Assembly (NCBI GenBank): GCA_964454975.1
Contig: CAYVVD010000027.1
Coordinates: forward strand, 1 to 33,384
DNA from: CAYVVD01 sp964454975
GTDB lineage: Bacteria > Bacteroidota > Ignavibacteria > Kapaibacteriales > UBA2268
Length of the DNA stretch: 33,384 nucleotides
Direction of reading: 5' to 3'
The notes under the pieces were generated by a model. It worked only from the letters and a program-made list of their open reading frames with translations. It ran no database searches and was not told the origin of the DNA. Every line of letters starts with the position of its first letter. Position 1 is the first letter of the stretch. The position numbers and the translations under genes were made by a program. Positions 1-8,476 of the stretch are shown here, in pieces.

Positions 1-1049
1 AGCTGCTGAAGACACCCGTTATCCTGGTAATTCCCGTGGTTAAAGTAACAAGGACTGCAGCAGCTGTTGTCCTTGGAATGAAACTACTGGACAGCTCTGT
101 GGACATTGCCGGTATTGTATTGAACAGGGTTGCAGGCAAAAGGCACGAAAAGATCCTTCGCGAATCAATAGAACAGGTCTGTGGAATTCCGGTAATCGGG
201 GCAATACCTTCAGTAAAGCGTGAATTTTTCCCCTCCAGGCATCTCGGGCTGATTATGCCCGGTGAATACGGGAATGCGGTAGAGAGCATTAATGCTGCTA
301 CAGAACTTGTTGAAAGCTGCTGCGATATTGATAAAATAATAGCAATTGCAAAGACAGCGCCTGAGTTTAAGATTGATTCAAGGATACAGGAAGAGAATAA
401 GGAAACTAAGGTAAAAATCGGATATTTCAGCGACAGGGTATTTTCATTTTATTATCCCGAGAATCTTGAAGCACTGGAGGCAAACGGCGCTGAATTGGTG
501 AGGATTAACTCTATAGAAGACAAGGAACTGCCTGATATTGACGCACTTTATATCGGAGGCGGATTTCCCGAAACTAATGCAGAGCTCCTTACAGGGAATA
601 CAGGCTTGATGAATGGCGTAAAAGAAATGAGCAGCCGCGGCATGCCGATTTATGCCGAATGCGGCGGATTGATTTATCTCGGTGAGAAACTTATTTATAA
701 TGACAAAGAATACCCTCTCGCCGGAATATTCCCGGTAACACTAAAAATGGAAGAAAAGCCCCAGGGGCATGGTTATGCCATTATGAGGGCAGACAAGGCA
801 AACCCGTTCTTTGATGAGGGAACTGTATTGAAAGGGCATGAGTTCCACTACACTCACATTGTTAACAAAAACGTGGATACTGAAACCTGCCTGGCCGTTG
901 AAAGAGGCAAAGGAAGCCTTGACAAAAGGGACGGCCTGGTTTACAAAAATACATTCGGGAGCTATCTTCACCTGCACTCCAATACAGTTAGGGAGTGGGC
1001 TCCGCGTTTCATTAGTAAAGCACTGGAATTCAGGGAAATAAATTCTTAA
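1..1049 (+). CDS. dsrN: DsrN: cobyrinic acid a,c-diamide synthase-like amidase (5' partial)
   Basis: The reading frame is open from the window edge, so the N-terminal P-loop ATP-binding part lies outside; the first in-frame start at 36 is not the real one. Visible at the start is the CbiA-type TPVILVI strand followed by a TRTAAAVVLG segment. The C-terminal half is a class I glutamine amidotransferase-like domain with the nucleophile motif AECGGLIYL and, near the end, GSYLHLH with candidate catalytic His residues. CbiA/DsrN enzymes amidate carboxylates of a tetrapyrrole using glutamine and ATP. In dsr loci DsrN is thought to amidate siroheme for the sulfite reductase DsrAB. The downstream dsrL, dsrC and dsrMKJOP genes make DsrN more likely than a cobalamin-pathway CbiA, although the sequence alone would not exclude CbiA. 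Confidence 0.85.
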   Translation, partial: LLKTPVILVIPVVKVTRTAAAVVLGMKLLDSSVDIAGIVLNRVAGKRHEKILRESIEQVCGIPVIGAIPSVKREFFPSRHLGLIMPGEYGNAVESINAATELVESCCDIDKIIAIAKTAPEFKIDSRIQEENKETKVKIGYFSDRVFSFYYPENLEALEANGAELVRINSIEDKELPDIDALYIGGGFPETNAELLTGNTGLMNGVKEMSSRGMPIYAECGGLIYLGEKLIYNDKEYPLAGIFPVTLKMEEKPQGHGYAIMRADKANPFFDEGTVLKGHEFHYTHIVNKNVDTETCLAVERGKGSLDKRDGLVYKNTFGSYLHLHSNTVREWAPRFISKALEFREINS

Positions 1050-1126
1050 TAAAAAGTAATCTTTATGTAATGGTAAAACTATTAAAACTTAGATACATTA
1101 CATCATTAATTTAAGGGAGCATCCCA

Positions 1127-1558
1127 ATGGCTACACAGAAAGAAGCAAATGAAAAGCTCATCGAGATTTTGAGAAACTGGCAAAAGCTGGAAGATACAGC
1201 TGTCCAGAGCACAACTGAAATAATCAAAAGCACTGATAATCCGCTTATCCAGATTGTAATGGAAATTATCAGGCAGGATTCTGTTATGCACAGGCGTGTG
1301 CAGCAGCTTATAATAGATAATTTTGAAAAACAGGCTTTCTATATGAATGTTGAGGAACTCTCTGAGTTTTGGGATAAAATAGAGCAGCATGATGAAATGG
1401 AAAAGAAGGTCATCAAGCTTGCTACTGAAGCAAAAGAAAAATCAAATTCTGCTATTGTCAGGTACCTTATTGACTATCTGCTTGTAGATGAAAGGAAACA
1501 TGATAACCTGCTCGAGCAGATTTCTGAAATTAAAAATAAGATGTATCCATACGGATAA
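1127..1558 (+). CDS. Small all-helical protein with ferritin-like motifs, unknown function
   Basis: This 143-residue soluble protein has no signal peptide and reads as four amphipathic helices. A good AAGGGAG ribosome site sits about 8 bases before the ATG. Helix two carries an IIRQDSVMH segment, helix three IEQHDEMEKK, and helix four VDERKHDNLL, which contains an ExxH motif. Acidic and His residues at such intervals resemble ferritin-like or rubrerythrin-type diiron carboxylate proteins, but I cannot match them one to one with a known family. It sits between dsrN and dsrL, 77 bases after dsrN and 61 bases before the likely dsrL start, so it is probably cotranscribed. It is not one of the classical dsr gene products (DsrEFH, DsrR, DsrS, DsrT, DsrD) as far as I can tell. 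A metal-binding or oxygen-protective role is only a guess. Confidence 0.75.
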   Translation: MATQKEANEKLIEILRNWQKLEDTAVQSTTEIIKSTDNPLIQIVMEIIRQDSVMHRRVQQLIIDNFEKQAFYMNVEELSEFWDKIEQHDEMEKKVIKLATEAKEKSNSAIVRYLIDYLLVDERKHDNLLEQISEIKNKMYPYG

Positions 1559-1603
1559 TCACAATCAATTGATAGTGAACTAACATGCAGTGGCCATTGG
1601 GCC

Positions 1604-1610
1604 AGGGAGG
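1604..1610 (+). promoter_or_regulatory. Ribosome binding site deciding the dsrL start
   Basis: AGGGAGG lies 9 bases before the TTG at 1620. The site falls inside the frame opened by the upstream GTG at 1590, which itself has no purine-rich site in front of it. This favours TTG initiation. Confidence 0.7.
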
Positions 1611-1619
1611 AATAATAAA

Positions 1620-3353
1620 TTGGGACTCCAGAGGAAAGCTAAAAAAAGCTTAGGCGGGTTAAAAGTACGTGGCGGAGGCTCGTCCGGTGATTCAAGGGAA
1701 ACCTCACCGTACAGGCCAATTCATGTTGAAAAGAAACCACCATGTATGCACGCCTGCCCGAGCGGAACAAAAATTCGTGATGTACTTACCACCATCTCAC
1801 AAACTGAAGATGCAGGCAGGACTTACGATGAATCTTACACACAGGCTTACAATATAATAATGGAAAAGAACCCCTTTCCGGCTGTTTGTGGCAGGGTTTG
1901 CCCGCATCCGTGTGAGGGAGGTTGCAACAGGCAATATAAAGATGGCTCGGTGGCCATTAATAATATCGAACGTTTCCTCGGTGATTATGCTATAGAACAT
2001 GATCTTCCTATTCCGGATTTATCAGATGAGAAGCATCCTGAGAAAATAGCTGTTATTGGCGCAGGCCCCGCTGGCCTTTCATGTGCTTACCAGCTTGCAA
2101 AACGCGGTTACAGTGTGGATGTATTTGAAGCATTCAGCAAATCCGGTGGAATGCTGCGTTATGGTATCCCGGACTACAGGCTCCCTACTGAAGTACTGGA
2201 CAGTGAGGTACGCAGAATCGAAAGCCTCGGAGTTAAAATTCAGTATAATACCATTATCGGTAAAGATATTGAGTACTCGAAACTCCAGGAGGATTACAAC
2301 GCTATATTTGTTGGCATTGGCGCTCATCATGGCAAGAAACTTCGCCTTGAGAACGAAGATGCTCCTAACGTATGGACCGGAACCGAATTCCTGAACAAAA
2401 TCAATTCCGGCGTTAAGGTTGATATAGGCGACAAAGTGCTTGTTATCGGAGGTGGCGACACTGCAATCGATGCTGCACGCATAGCTCGCAGGCTCGGTTC
2501 GGATGTTACCATTGTTTATCGCCGTACACGGAACGAAATGCCGGCTATAGAGGAAGAAATCGTCGGCGCAGAGGAAGAAAATATCCATTTCCACTTCCTT
2601 GCAGCGCCAACAGAGCTGATTATGGACGGTGAAAAAGTTATTAAAATGAAATGCCAGCAGATGGAACTCGGCGAACCGGATGATTCAGGCAGAAGAAGGC
2701 CTGTTCCGGTTGAAGGCGAGATTTTCGACCTTGAATGCACAACTATTATTGCAGCAATCAGCCAGGAACCTGAATTCGAAGGGCTCGAAGATCTCCGGGA
2801 AGGTCGCGACTGGGTGAAAATTGACGAAAAAGGTGTTGTTACCAAACTTGAAAAGACATGGGCCGGTGGTGATGTGACCGATCTTGGCCTCGTAACAATA
2901 GCTATCTTCCAGGGAAGGAAAGCAGCGGAAACAATACATGCCGGTTTCAGGGGGCTGCCGTTACCTGAAGATGATGACAGACCTACAGTTGAAAAAGACC
3001 AGGTTGTTATGAGCTATTATGCTGAAAAGGCAAGGAATGAAGCTTTCCACATGCCACCCGACGAAAGGCTTGCAGAATTGGACAAGGAGATTTCTTGCAC
3101 ATTCACAGCCGAGCAATTGAATGACGAAGCAGCACGATGCATGAGCTGCGGACACTGTTTCGACTGTGGCACATGTTGGAGCCTCTGCCAGGACCAGGTT
3201 ATCAAAAAACCATTGCAGAAATTCCAGACATATACATTTAAGCTTGATTCGTGCAAAGGCTGCTCAAAATGTGCTGAAGCATGCCCATGCGGATATATAG
3301 AAATGAAACACCCAATGACGGGTGAGCTTCAGAAGCTGAACAGGGTACAATAG
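1620..3353 (+). CDS. dsrL: DsrL: iron-sulfur flavoprotein NAD(P)H:acceptor oxidoreductase
   Basis: This 577-residue cytoplasmic protein has the glutamate-synthase-small-subunit/NfnB architecture plus a C-terminal ferredoxin domain. In order: N-terminal cluster cysteines (PCMHACPSG, VCGRVCPHPCEGGC), an FAD dinucleotide motif (VIGAGPAGLSCAYQLA), an NAD(P) motif (VIGGGDTAIDAARIARR, then VYRRTR), and two C-terminal cysteine sets (CMSCGHCFDCGTC and CKGCSKCAEACPCG). DsrL exchanges electrons between NAD(P)H and DsrAB/DsrC-linked sulfur chemistry, in oxidizers and in some reducers. I place the start at the TTG at 1620 because AGGGAGG lies 9 bases upstream. The GTG at 1590 extends the frame by ten residues but lacks a ribosome site. 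Gene order dsrN-orf-dsrL-dsrC supports the call over a generic NfnB/GltD homolog. Confidence 0.9.
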   Translation: MGLQRKAKKSLGGLKVRGGGSSGDSRETSPYRPIHVEKKPPCMHACPSGTKIRDVLTTISQTEDAGRTYDESYTQAYNIIMEKNPFPAVCGRVCPHPCEGGCNRQYKDGSVAINNIERFLGDYAIEHDLPIPDLSDEKHPEKIAVIGAGPAGLSCAYQLAKRGYSVDVFEAFSKSGGMLRYGIPDYRLPTEVLDSEVRRIESLGVKIQYNTIIGKDIEYSKLQEDYNAIFVGIGAHHGKKLRLENEDAPNVWTGTEFLNKINSGVKVDIGDKVLVIGGGDTAIDAARIARRLGSDVTIVYRRTRNEMPAIEEEIVGAEEENIHFHFLAAPTELIMDGEKVIKMKCQQMELGEPDDSGRRRPVPVEGEIFDLECTTIIAAISQEPEFEGLEDLREGRDWVKIDEKGVVTKLEKTWAGGDVTDLGLVTIAIFQGRKAAETIHAGFRGLPLPEDDDRPTVEKDQVVMSYYAEKARNEAFHMPPDERLAELDKEISCTFTAEQLNDEAARCMSCGHCFDCGTCWSLCQDQVIKKPLQKFQTYTFKLDSCKGCSKCAEACPCGYIEMKHPMTGELQKLNRVQ

Positions 3354-3390
3354 ATTAATAATTCTTTTTAATTCTTACAGGAGATTCATA

Positions 3391-3708
3391 ATGCCAGTAT
3401 TTGAATACGAAACAGTAAAAATCCAGGTGGATGAAGACGGGTTCATGGAAAACCCCGAAGATTGGAACGAAGAAATAGCTAAAGCGCTCGCAACAACAGA
3501 AGACGTAACTGAACTTACAGAAGACCATTGGAAATTGGTCAACTACCTGAGAGACTATTACAAAAAGTACGGTATTGCTCCTATGATTCGCAAACTGTGC
3601 AAAGAAACAGGCTTCCCGCTCAAGAAAATCTATGAATTATTCCCGTCGGGTCCGGCAAAGGGAGCATGTAAAGTAGCAGGATTGGCTAAACCGACCGGTT
3701 GTGTCTAA
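3391..3708 (+). CDS. dsrC: DsrC: sulfur-carrier protein with two C-terminal redox cysteines
   Basis: This 105-residue protein matches DsrC/TusE over its whole length, and an AGGAG site precedes the ATG. The flexible C-terminal arm contains Cys93 in KGACKVAGL and Cys104 in the penultimate position (PTGCV), separated by ten residues. Both cysteines mark true DsrC rather than TusE-type paralogs that keep only the last one. During sulfite reduction DsrAB forms a DsrC trisulfide that the membrane complex DsrMKJOP reduces; in sulfur oxidizers the direction is reversed. The gene follows dsrL by 37 bases and is closed by a strong terminator, so it is probably the last gene of this transcript. Confidence 0.97.
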   Translation: MPVFEYETVKIQVDEDGFMENPEDWNEEIAKALATTEDVTELTEDHWKLVNYLRDYYKKYGIAPMIRKLCKETGFPLKKIYELFPSGPAKGACKVAGLAKPTGCV

Positions 3709-3728
3709 TACCTTGCATTAAATAATTT

Positions 3729-3775
3729 GCCCCCGGCGAAAGCGGTTTACTTCTCCCGCTTCCGGGGGCTTTTTT
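3729..3775 (+). terminator. Rho-independent terminator after dsrC
   Basis: GCCCCCGG (3729-3736) pairs with CCGGGGGC (3762-3769). The stem is extended inward by AAGCGG pairing with CCGCTT and is followed by six T. It separates the dsrN-L-C transcript from the membrane module downstream. Confidence 0.92.
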
Positions 3776-3888
3776 AAAACAAGGGAATCCTTAGGATTGA
3801 GGTTGTGAATGTAAAGTAATGATGTGTGTTGGTTACCGATTATAATTGCGTGACAAGGTACAAAGCATAACTCAAAAAAGCCGGCTAC

Positions 3889-3918
3889 TTGTCATACTCT
3901 GAGGCCTCGAAGTATAAC
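3889..3918. repeat. Relic of a widespread intergenic palindromic repeat
   Basis: The segment has outer arms ATACT (3894-3898) and AGTAT (3911-3915) around GAGGCCTC. It looks like a diverged copy of the CATACTTCGA...CTCAGTATG palindromes that I recall from many Bacteroidota intergenic regions. The rest of the gap between the terminator and the next gene shows no coding signal. Confidence 0.35.
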
Positions 3919-4006
3919 CAAAGTTTCTAAATCCTTTCAACCTTAGCTCCGGGCATTCCTTCTGGTGATAGCAATAAACTGATATAAAATAGCTTTAGGG
4001 ACTGCA

Positions 4007-4945
4007 ATGACCATTCTACATCTATTAACTTATCTTGTTTTGCTCTTTTTCCTGATACTTATTATCAAAAGAGCTATTAAGATAATGACCGCACCTGTCC
4101 ATTTGCGTTGGGAACTTTACCCCGTGCCGCACGAAAAGGGCAGGGCACACTACGGAGGCTCCCGACTCGAGGAAAGAGAATCCTGGGGAAAGGAGACAGA
4201 AAAAGATATGTTCAATGAGGCAAAGGAAATGCTTACAGAGATTATCCTGCTTCGGGGAGTATGGGAACACAATAAAAAACTTTGGTTCGGCTCATTTCCG
4301 CTGCACTTCGGGCTTTACTTATTAATTGTCAATATGGCTGCCTTGTTTGTTGCAGGTATTTTGTCAGTTGGCGGTACTGCCATTACACACGGAGCAGAGG
4401 GTTTTGCCGGATTTTTGGCTTCATTAATTACCTTGTTGACATGGGCTGGGGGTATCCTTGGATTTATTGGCTCAGTCGTAATGCTTTTCCTTCGCAGTTT
4501 TGACAGGAGCCTTTCAACATTTGCCACACCAAGTCACTATTTTAATATTATCCTGCTTGGTGCAATTTACATTTCTGCAATTGGCTGGGTTTCCGGCGAC
4601 ACTGCATATACAGAAAATCTATCAGGCTTGTATGCCGGTCTGATGTCATTTTCTGATTTGCCTTACCTGGGAACTTGGGGCTATGTTCACTTCAGCATCG
4701 TACTTTTCTTCCTTTTTTACCTTCCTATGACACACATGACTCATTTCTTCACAAAGTACTTCACCTATCACAAAGTAAGGTGGGAGGATGAGCCAAATGT
4801 TGCAGGAGGAAAAATTGAGAAACAAATTGCAAAACAATTACAATACCCGGTAAGCTGGGCAGCTCCGCACATTGGAGCAGATGGCACTAAAACATGGCTT
4901 GCTATTGCAACAGAATCTCAGGAGGAGGAAAAAAATGATAAATAA
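4007..4945 (+). CDS. DsrM/NarI-like membrane cytochrome b of a second DsrMK-type module
   Basis: This 312-residue integral membrane protein has a first membrane segment at about residues 5-22, a hydrophilic loop, then about four more segments. Histidines suitable as heme b ligands occur in SFPLHFGLYLL and in MTHMTHFF. The family is the nitrate reductase gamma/DsrM/TmcC/HdrE type that passes electrons between menaquinol and an HdrD-like partner. It differs from the canonical DsrM at 10332 by lacking the TTTCGQQKSL segment and by having the loop motif WELYPVPHEKGRAHYGG. The partner gene starts 11 bases inside its 3' end, with GGAGGAGGAA embedded in its last codons. Likely role: quinone-linked half of a second thiol/disulfide reductase. 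The symbol is left blank because assignment among DsrM2, TmcC and HdrE needs a tree. Confidence 0.82.
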   Translation: MTILHLLTYLVLLFFLILIIKRAIKIMTAPVHLRWELYPVPHEKGRAHYGGSRLEERESWGKETEKDMFNEAKEMLTEIILLRGVWEHNKKLWFGSFPLHFGLYLLIVNMAALFVAGILSVGGTAITHGAEGFAGFLASLITLLTWAGGILGFIGSVVMLFLRSFDRSLSTFATPSHYFNIILLGAIYISAIGWVSGDTAYTENLSGLYAGLMSFSDLPYLGTWGYVHFSIVLFFLFYLPMTHMTHFFTKYFTYHKVRWEDEPNVAGGKIEKQIAKQLQYPVSWAAPHIGADGTKTWLAIATESQEEEKNDK

Positions 4946-6536
4946 AATTAAAATTGACGATATCAGTATCCCTAATAAACCGGTTACTGAACTCGACCCC
5001 CAGGATTTTGTGCCGTTGCCGCCTCCTTACGATAAACTGGAGGAACTTCCCGGTTTTAAAAAACTTACTGACAAGCAGAGAGAAACTGTTGATGACTCTC
5101 TTGACGGTGTCGTGGCTGTAGGAATACCAAAACCTGAAACAGAGGAAGAAGAAAAAGAGTTTATCGAGAAATTTATCAGCGGATTAAAAAAACTCTTTTC
5201 AAACGAGGACAACTGGACTTTTATTCAGCCATTGCTGCTTTCCATGGAGCATTGCGCAAAATGCCAGACATGCAACGATAACTGCCCAATTTATGAATCA
5301 TCCGGCCATAATGAGCTTTACAGGCCAACATACAGGGCTGAGATACTCCGGAAATTATATTTTAAATATGTAAAAGACGGAAACAACTGGTTTAAAAAAT
5401 TCCAACAAGGTGATATTGATTTAAACTGGACCTTAATTTCAAGACTGTTTGAATTAAGCTACCGTTGTACTCTTTGCCGTAGGTGTGCACAGTCCTGCCC
5501 GATAAGCGTGGATAACGGGCTTATATCACATGAACTAAGGAAACTATTCAGCCAGGAGCTTGGCTGGTCACCAAAAGAACTTCATGAAAAGGGTACTGTG
5601 CAGCAACTGAAAGTAGGTTCTTCTACCGGAATGAATCCGGAAGCAGTAAAGGACAACATGGATTTCATTGATGAAGACATGGAAGACCGGACCGGGATTA
5701 AAGTAGAATCCAAATGGGATGTTGAGGGCGCTGATGTATTGCTAATACACAATGCCGGAGAAATAATTGCCTGGCCGGAAAACCCCGGTGCTTTTGCACT
5801 GATTCTCGAAAAGGCAGGGATTTCATGGACACTTTCCAGTGAGCTTGTTGGATACGATGGGGTGAATTACGGACTTTTCTACGATGATATTCAACTGGCT
5901 AAGATAGCTGTTAAGCATCTCGAAATTGCCCGTAAACTTAGCGTAAAGAAAATTATTCTTGGTGAGTGCGGCCACGAGAGCAAGGTTCTTGCTGTGACAA
6001 CTGAGAGACTGGCAGCAGATGTTCCCAGGGAATCAGCGCTAACACTTTTAGAAGAAATTGTTTTCAGCGGTAAAATTGAGTTTGACCCATCGAAAAACAA
6101 TTTCCCTGTTACATTGCATGACCCATGTAATGTTGTCCGAAATCTGGGTATTGTAGAGCCGCAAAGAAGGATCCTGCGTTATCTTGCACCCCAATTCAGG
6201 GAGATGACTCCACACGGAGTAGAAAATTACTGCTGTGGTGGCGGTTCGGGTTTTGCTATTATGTCGCCCTATAACTTCTTGGATTGGAGGATGCATATCT
6301 CCGGCAGGAAGAAACTCCAGCAGATACTTAATGCGTTTGCTGATGAAGACCCGAGCCCTGAAACAAAGAAATATGTATGTGCACCCTGCTCCAACTGCAA
6401 AGGGCAGATACGTGATATGCTCGATTACTACGGAGTTAAGGATAAATCAGGAATATATTATGGCGGGCTTGTTGAATTGATAGTTAATGCTATGGTTGAT
6501 ATAAAGGAACCGTTCCTTGACTTTGACATGATGTAA
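4935..6536 (+). CDS. DsrK/HdrD-like iron-sulfur protein of a second DsrMK-type module
   Basis: This 533-residue cytoplasmic protein starts at the ATG overlapping the previous stop; the open frame runs further upstream but has no ribosome site there. Two 4Fe-4S motifs are visible: C107, C110, C113, C117 and C178, C181, C184, C188. The C-terminal half is a CCG (cysteine-rich) domain with HDPC, YCCGGGSG and CAPCSNCKGQ, so the full CX(n)CC...CXXC set of the noncubane catalytic cluster is present. An upstream LGECGH segment corresponds to GGECGH in the second DsrK. HdrD/DsrK proteins reduce or form heterodisulfides, here possibly a DsrC trisulfide or another thiol carrier. It forms a two-gene unit with the preceding cytochrome b and is followed by a terminator-like hairpin. 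Confidence 0.85.
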   Translation: MINKIKIDDISIPNKPVTELDPQDFVPLPPPYDKLEELPGFKKLTDKQRETVDDSLDGVVAVGIPKPETEEEEKEFIEKFISGLKKLFSNEDNWTFIQPLLLSMEHCAKCQTCNDNCPIYESSGHNELYRPTYRAEILRKLYFKYVKDGNNWFKKFQQGDIDLNWTLISRLFELSYRCTLCRRCAQSCPISVDNGLISHELRKLFSQELGWSPKELHEKGTVQQLKVGSSTGMNPEAVKDNMDFIDEDMEDRTGIKVESKWDVEGADVLLIHNAGEIIAWPENPGAFALILEKAGISWTLSSELVGYDGVNYGLFYDDIQLAKIAVKHLEIARKLSVKKIILGECGHESKVLAVTTERLAADVPRESALTLLEEIVFSGKIEFDPSKNNFPVTLHDPCNVVRNLGIVEPQRRILRYLAPQFREMTPHGVENYCCGGGSGFAIMSPYNFLDWRMHISGRKKLQQILNAFADEDPSPETKKYVCAPCSNCKGQIRDMLDYYGVKDKSGIYYGGLVELIVNAMVDIKEPFLDFDMM

Positions 6537-6557
6537 ATAAATCAATCAGATTTAATA

Positions 6558-6600
6558 AAAGCGGCCCGGATTTGAATTCAGTTCCAGCGGGCCGCTTTGT
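6558..6600 (+). terminator. Terminator-like hairpin after the second MK module
   Basis: AAAGCGGCCCG (6558-6568) is perfectly complementary to CGGGCCGCTTT (6588-6598). The T tract is short and interrupted, so termination may be partial, with read-through to the sensor gene 20 bases downstream. Confidence 0.75.
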
Positions 6601-6620
6601 ATTATTTAAGGATTCCGGCT

Positions 6621-8408
6621 ATGGAAAAACTAATTAAACAAATTGTTGAGAGCGATTTTATTGAATCGTTGCCCTTTAATTCAGCTATTATTGACCGCTA
6701 TTTTAATGTTATCAAAGCTAACAAAAGATTCGGAGATTTTTTTGGGAACTGGGAAGGCAAAAAATGCCATGAAGTCTGCAAGAAAATGTATTCCGGTTGT
6801 TCACATTGCCAGGCTGAGATTGTTTTTGAAACCGGTGATGCAAGGTCTATTAATGAAAAAGGCCTAAATGCTTATGGCAGGACTTGTGATTATTATGTTC
6901 ACATGGTTCCTCTAAAAGATGATTCAGGTAAAGTAAAATATGTCCTCGAGTTATCTTCTGATATTACAGGCCAGGCAAACTGGCAAAAAGAGTATAACCT
7001 CCTGTTCGAAAAATCTCCCAATTATATCACCGTGATTGACAGGGATTTCAGAATTATCAGAGCTAACGAAAAATTCAGGGAAACATTCGGCGACGTTAGG
7101 GGCAAGCATTGCTACGAGGTTTACAAAAAAAAGAAATCCCAATGCGACAGTTGTCCTGCTAGGGATACTTTTAATTCAGGTGTTGAATCCCTTGCAACTG
7201 AGATTGGAAAAACAAGTTCAGGGGAAAAAGCATATTATGTTGTAAATACCTTGCCAATGACAGATTCAGGGGGCAAACCCAACCTGGTTATGGAAATTGC
7301 GAATGATATTACAGAGCTTACAAAAATCCAGGAACAACTCTCACAATTAAATGAATTCTACAATTCAATCATCGACCATATCGACGATGGAGTTATTATT
7401 GTTGACTCGCGGGACAAGGTCCAACTGATAAATTCTGCTGCTAAGAAACTTTTTGACTGGAACAATCCTCGCAGGCCGGGCTCCGCAAAACTTAAAAAAT
7501 TACTGCCGGACGAATATTTTATGATGGAAAAACATTTTGGGGAAGAACTTTTTTGCTCTAAGATGCACAAGTTAAAGGACGATTCAGGGCTCGAAAAGAT
7601 AGTTGAATTCAAGTCTTATGCAATAGGAGAGAAGGGCAACTTAGGGAGGCTTGCAATCATAAAAAACAGGGATGAGATATTAAGCGAGAAATACAGCATG
7701 ATGGATAGTGAAATCGGAGTTGCTAAAGGAAGGATTTACGAGAGAATAGTTGATTCCCTGGACCGGATTTCCGAAGAATTTGCAGAATCAGCTATAATAG
7801 GAGAACAATCGGATAGAAAGATTGCAATTGAAAATTTGCAACACCGCAAATCACAGATAATTGAATATGCAAAGAAAGCTAATAGTGGGTATGGGAATTT
7901 TGCTCACATCCATCCAAATTATGTAATCAAGGAGATTGCAGAAGAATTTACCGGGAAGTCTGAATATAAAACCAGAAGAATAAGTGTTGATCCCGATCCT
8001 AATGTAAGGCCGGGGTTAATGGACAGGCTTGGGCTGGAATCTGCTATTACAACTTTTCTTGAGTTTATATGTGATTTAAACGTTTCACAGAAAAAAGGTG
8101 CTAAAAAGATCGCACTCAGTAGTAAATCTGATGGGAAAATCCTGGCATTTAAAATTGAAGGAAACTTTGCTGAGTATGATTGCGAAAGGTGTAGAATTAG
8201 TGATGTAAAGGCAGAAAAGTATGAGCTGACACTGGAACTTTTATTGGCGGAGTTGATGATAATTCGTCATGGTGGCTCGGTATTTGTTAATATGGAAAAA
8301 GACAAGAAAACTGTATTCGAGATGTTGTTCCCTCTAAGAAACCTCGAACTAATTGCAAACAGGATACTTTCGGCGGGAAATGGCAGTGAAAATGTACACA
8401 CACAGTGA
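6621..8408 (+). CDS. Multi-PAS signalling protein with cysteine motifs and degenerate kinase domain
   Basis: This 595-residue protein has no membrane segments. The ATG is preceded by AAGGA; upstream in-frame codons fall inside the terminator hairpin, so the longer start is rejected. PAS-like domains lie at roughly residues 12-110, 125-225 and 245-340. The first two carry matching cysteines, GKKCHEVC...CSHC and GKHCYEVY...CDSC, a C...CXXC arrangement that could bind a metal or sense redox state. The C-terminal third ends in a segment shaped like the last part of a GHKL ATPase (RHGGSVFVN...FEMLFPL), but no clear phospho-acceptor H-box, N-box Asn or DXGXG motif is seen, so catalytic activity is doubtful. 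Its place between two DsrMK modules suggests a role in sensing sulfur or redox state for the locus. No response regulator is nearby. Confidence 0.8.
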   Translation: MEKLIKQIVESDFIESLPFNSAIIDRYFNVIKANKRFGDFFGNWEGKKCHEVCKKMYSGCSHCQAEIVFETGDARSINEKGLNAYGRTCDYYVHMVPLKDDSGKVKYVLELSSDITGQANWQKEYNLLFEKSPNYITVIDRDFRIIRANEKFRETFGDVRGKHCYEVYKKKKSQCDSCPARDTFNSGVESLATEIGKTSSGEKAYYVVNTLPMTDSGGKPNLVMEIANDITELTKIQEQLSQLNEFYNSIIDHIDDGVIIVDSRDKVQLINSAAKKLFDWNNPRRPGSAKLKKLLPDEYFMMEKHFGEELFCSKMHKLKDDSGLEKIVEFKSYAIGEKGNLGRLAIIKNRDEILSEKYSMMDSEIGVAKGRIYERIVDSLDRISEEFAESAIIGEQSDRKIAIENLQHRKSQIIEYAKKANSGYGNFAHIHPNYVIKEIAEEFTGKSEYKTRRISVDPDPNVRPGLMDRLGLESAITTFLEFICDLNVSQKKGAKKIALSSKSDGKILAFKIEGNFAEYDCERCRISDVKAEKYELTLELLLAELMIIRHGGSVFVNMEKDKKTVFEMLFPLRNLELIANRILSAGNGSENVHTQ

Positions 8409-8476
8409 ATTACAGAATGAAAATCCCTCTGTTTACTTTGTGTGCAAGGTATTAATATGATGCTGTAAACAGATTA

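Noticed and set aside
2079..2594. 171-codon minus-strand open frame opposite dsrL
   Set aside because: Shadow of the conserved FAD/NAD(P)-binding region of dsrL; no ribosome site and no family resemblance.
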